This document shows positions 60,926 to 64,000 of a stretch of 64,000 nucleotides of DNA, piece after piece. The notes under the pieces were generated by a model, which was given only the letters and a program-made list of their open reading frames with translations, searched no databases and was not told where the DNA came from. Location: contig JBITNC010000002.1 in the NCBI GenBank assembly GCA_050084985.1, positions 37,076,001 through 37,140,000 of the forward strand, in the 5' to 3' direction. The stretch's first letter is position 1, and the number at the start of each line of letters is the position of its first letter. This stretch comes from Nageia nagi (taxonomy: Eukaryota > Pinophyta). Position numbers and translations under genes: made by a program.

Positions 60926-62125
60926 CTAGCTTTCATCTTGGCTAGCTTCTGAGACATTTTTAGGCTCTATATTGGATAGGAGAGAATAGGTACGTGAAAC
61001 CCCTCTGCGTGTTTGGATGCCTGTATGAAAATCACCGATGATTTGCTCTTGTGGATGATCCTTGTGCCATCTATTTGGTGGAGTTTTTGAATTTTCATCT
61101 TCTTCTGACTCATTTTTTGAAACACTATTTGAGTTACTTGGTGAATTTGAATCATCTGGTTTCTTTACTTGTGATTGTTGTACATGAGGCTTAGATTTGT
61201 TTTTATTCTTTTTGTCTTCTTCAATTGAATCTTGATAGACAGGAAGATCATCATCATCATTTCTCTTGGGAAGATCTCTTTGCTCATCAACACAAACATC
61301 AGAACTATCAATGATTGTTTTTGTCCTTTTATTGTAACACCTGTATGCTTTGCTCTTCGAAGAGTAACCAAGAAAGATACCTTCATCAGATCTATCCTCA
61401 AACTTTCCTAAATTTTCTTCTATTCTCTTGATATAGCATTTACTACCAAAGATCCTGAAGTGCCTCACTGTAGCTCTTCTTCCAAACCATAATTCATATG
61501 GTGTTTTGTCCTCATGTGGTCGCATCATACATCTATTTTGAATATGCACTACAGTATGCACTGCTTCTTTCCAGAACCTATCAGCAACCTTGCTTTCTAT
61601 CAGCATGGTTCGAGCCATTTCTTGTACTGCTCTATTTTTTCTTTCAACTACTCCATTTTGTTATGGAGTTCTAGCTGTAGAGAATTGTCTTTTAATTCCA
61701 TGTTGTATGCAAAACTTAGTAAACTCATCAGAAGTGAACTCACCTCCTCTATCTGAGCGAAGACATTTAATTCTCCTCTCTATCTGATTTTCTACTTGAT
61801 TTTTAAATACTTTGAACATTTCAAAAGCTTCAGATTTATGTTTCAAAAATTGCACCCAAGTCATTCTTGAATAATCATCTATGAACAGAATAAAATACTT
61901 ATCTCCATTGAAGCTTTGTGTTCTCATTGGTATGCATAGGTCGGTGTGTATGATTTCCAATGGTCTGCTTGTGTGATATTCTTTCACTTTGAACTTTACC
62001 TGAGTTTGCTTTCCCCTTTGGCATGAATCACAAATATCATTTGCTGGTGTGCTGATACTAGGCATATCTCTTACTACTCTTTTTGAGCAAATGTTCATCA
62101 AGTTTTTAAAACAGATGTGTCCCAA
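60926..62125 (-). pseudogene. Integrase (copia)
   Basis: 62125-61661: CDSCQRGKQTQVKFKV (zinc finger end), IIHTDLCIPM and YFILFIDDYSRMTWVQFLKH (catalytic Asps), LRSDRGGEFTSDEFTKF. A TAA at 61661-61663 interrupts the highly conserved TP-x-QNGVVER, where CAA is expected. 61618-60926: MARTMLIESKVADRFWKEAV, KTPYELWFGRRATVRHFRIF and GYSSKSKAYRCYNKRTK, then an acidic linker to RT ending in TAG at 60926-60928. The D, D and E core residues are present on the two sides of the stop. Confidence 0.94.
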
Positions 62126-62540
62126 TCTCTTATGCCATAGCCAATTATCACTCTCCTTGCCTAGAAGACATGATCCCTCTGAAATATCTGATAAGGTGTA
62201 TAAATTACCATAGGTTCTTGTACCAACTGCTACAAGTCTACCACTATTTGCCCTTCAGATCTCACAGCCATGCTTTTTGAAAATTACATCATGTCCTTTA
62301 TCACATATTTGACTGACGCTCAACAAATTATGCTTCAATCCCACAACAAATAATACCTTTTTAGATCTAATGTTGTCATCATTTATTTTGACTGTCCCTT
62401 TGCCGATAATCTATGCGCCATCATTGTTTCCAAATCTTACTGACCCACCTTCATATTCCTGTAGTTTTTGAAATTTCTTCTTGTCACCTGTCATGTGACT
62501 TGAGCATCCGCTGTCTAATATCCATGGTGATGGTTTGTCT
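62126..62540 (-). pseudogene. Protease and GAG-pre-integrase region (copia)
   Basis: About 62525-62450 reads PWILDSGCSSHMTGDKKKF, the copia protease active site (DSG). It is followed by KINDDNIRSKKVLFVVGLKH, NLLSVSQICDKGHDVIF and KESDNWLWHKRLGHICFKNL (pre-integrase and first His of the zinc finger). Stops near 62410 and 62255. The protease processes Gag-Pol. Confidence 0.9.
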
Positions 62541-63964
62541 TGAGCTTTTAATGCTGTTTGAATGATTAAAGACTCTTTATCCTCTCTGAGTTTCTCCTTT
62601 TCTTTCCAGACTTGTTTTACTTTTATTTCAGCTTCTTGTCTTTTATTATACTTTTCTTCTACCTATGTATGACTGCTCTGAAATTGTTTATTTTGTCTTA
62701 TGGAAGGAAATTGTCTCGGTGAAAAGAACCTCATGCCATGATTATTTCTGCAGAATCTGGCAATGTCTCCATACTCATGACAGTTGTAACACTCAACTGG
62801 ATACTCCATTAGTGGGCCGAATGCATTCCTAGTGACAAAGGTTCTTAGAGCGATATTATACTTACATTCAAAAATTTTGTGTCCATATGCATTGCATTTG
62901 AAACAGTATCCATTGAAGGGATGGATGTAGCTATTATATTGCTGAGTACTTCTTGGTCCTGCATAGGGTCTTCTTCTAGAATGCACTTGAGTGAAGCCAT
63001 CATCCTCCAGTCCTGAGCTATCTTCCTTCTTTTTGGTTTCTTTTATGTTTTCCCTTTTTATATCATTGGAAGATTGTCCTTATTCATATCCTAGACCAGA
63101 TTTATCAGAAAACATTCTTTAACTGTTAATGATTTCGCTGAGTTTAGTCGACCTTCCTTCTAGATATTCAAAAGAGCTGATTTTCTTGGTGACTTCCTCT
63201 AGTTGCATACATAGCCCAGTTATTTCTTCTTCAAGCTTACTACAATTTTTAACTTTCATAAGAAACTGTTCCTCCAAACTCTCATTTATCCTCTTAGATT
63301 CTTCCACTTCTATTTTTAAGTTTTCTATAATATTACTTGCATCATCAAACCTTTTTGAGAGTTTCTTTATTTCTTTATCCAGTTCATTCAATGCTGTTAT
63401 TAGTTCTTCTTCAAGATCATACTCAATCTCACAGTCATTTTCTTCATCTGTCTCTTCCTTTTTATGTTCTTGGTCATTTTGATTATCTTCATTCAGTTTC
63501 TCTTCAAATGCCATAAACAATGCTCCATTGTATTCTTTTTCTGATTCATTACTGGAATCATCATCAGTGGAGCCTTCATTTCTAGATATGAAGCTTTGTC
63601 TATTTGACCTTCTATTTCGAACATGAGATTTCATTTTGTGGTTTTTCTCAAAATATGATTCTTGGTCATCTTTATCAGTTTTTCCATATGGACATTTTGA
63701 AATGAAATGACCAATACCACCATAGTTAAAACATTTAAACGGAAGCTTGCCTTTATGTTTACCTTTTCCCCTTTGTAGATTTCTAACAAAATTTGCTTCT
63801 GCTCCATCAGATTGTTCCTCATCGTCAGAATCTATTTTGGCTTTAAACGTTGCTTCCTTGACTTTATCATCTCCTTCATGAATGCTCTTCAACTTATTCC
63901 ATATTTCTTTTGCAGATTTGCATGCCATAACTTTCACCAGTTCACTGTCCACAAGACCACACAT
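62541..63964 (-). pseudogene. gag, C-terminal two thirds (copia)
   Basis: 63964-63119: KVMACKSAKEIWNKLKSIHE (UBN2-type gag), then CFNYGGIGHFISKC, a zinc knuckle whose second Cys is Tyr. A Ser/Asp/Glu-rich stretch and a coiled coil follow (LITALNELDKEIKKLSKRF; SFEYLEGRSTKLSEIINS). 62986-62663: a second knuckle pair, CFKCNAYGHKIFEC intact and CYNCHEYGDIARFC with the His replaced by Asp. A frame break lies between (62987-63118). Upstream of 63964 the gene continues past the window. Confidence 0.9.
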
Positions 63965-64000
63965 TAGAGCATTTCTTGCTTTTGCATCACATTCAAATGC

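Larger units (their letters stand above)
57398..64000 (-). mobile_element. Ty1/copia retrotransposon, 5'-truncated by the window edge
   Basis: Minus strand, in order from the right edge: gag with two zinc-knuckle regions, protease, integrase, RT, RNase H, polypurine tract and 3' LTR. Pol is collinear and almost complete, broken mainly by single stops (61661, 60926, 60584, 60101, 59690 and about 59617) and few frameshifts. It is the best preserved retroelement here. The 5' LTR and gag start lie beyond 64000. The long gag with a coiled-coil and two knuckle segments suggests a SIRE- or Tork-like group; lineage not asserted. Confidence 0.93.

Overview
This window looks like nuclear DNA from a seed plant with a very large, repeat-rich genome. 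A gymnosperm such as a conifer is my best guess, but nothing in the sequence names the species. The reasons are strong AT richness, plant-type LTR retrotransposons of several lineages nested in one another, a plant L1-type LINE, a tRNA-derived SINE, long AT-rich introns, and one recognisable plant gene with canonical GT-AG introns. Nothing looks prokaryotic, viral or organellar.

Layout, left to right. 1-2956 is a decayed Ty3/gypsy Tat-lineage pol on the minus strand, split by a 346-bp MITE-like element with a 9-bp target-site duplication. 2957-11540 holds a plus-strand decayed Ty3/gypsy element: a putative very long 5' LTR, a tRNA-iMet-type primer binding site, a gag remnant, RT, RNase H and the start of integrase. 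11541-17300 is mostly featureless AT-rich DNA, except for an unrecognised decayed ORF at 13.6-15.0 kb. 17.3-21.7 kb is the gene-like part: a coding-like tandem repeat, a SINE with a 15-bp target-site duplication, and an intact three-exon gene (19753-20794). That gene encodes a methyl-CpG-binding-domain (MBD) protein with two tandem copies of an unrecognised ~60-residue domain. 22.1-24.6 kb has exon-like pieces of an unrecognised, probably dead gene on the minus strand.

25.5-31.6 kb is an unrecognised decayed ORF interrupted by a Ty1/copia element (26229-30921) with matched 495-bp LTRs. 31.9 kb has a (TG)32 microsatellite. 33.5-35.3 kb has exon-like segments of an unidentified transcription unit. 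From 36.2 kb to the right edge is a nest on the minus strand: a LINE (36240-38887 continuing at 56757-57397) is split by a 17.9-kb Tat-lineage element (38888-56751), and its upstream side is cut by a second Ty1/copia element (57398 to beyond 64000). The Tat element carries gag, protease, RT, RNase H, an archaeal-type RNase H and integrase. It also has two extra coding regions downstream of pol: an unrecognised sense ORF and an antisense plant-mobile-domain (PMD) ORF.

The only gene I would call probably functional is the MBD gene. Every retroelement copy is broken by stops and frameshifts, and where the ancestral codon can be inferred many stops look like C-to-T or G-to-A changes, as expected for methylated repeats. 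The most novel items are the MBD protein with a duplicated domain and a missing arginine finger, and the Tat element with PMD cargo.
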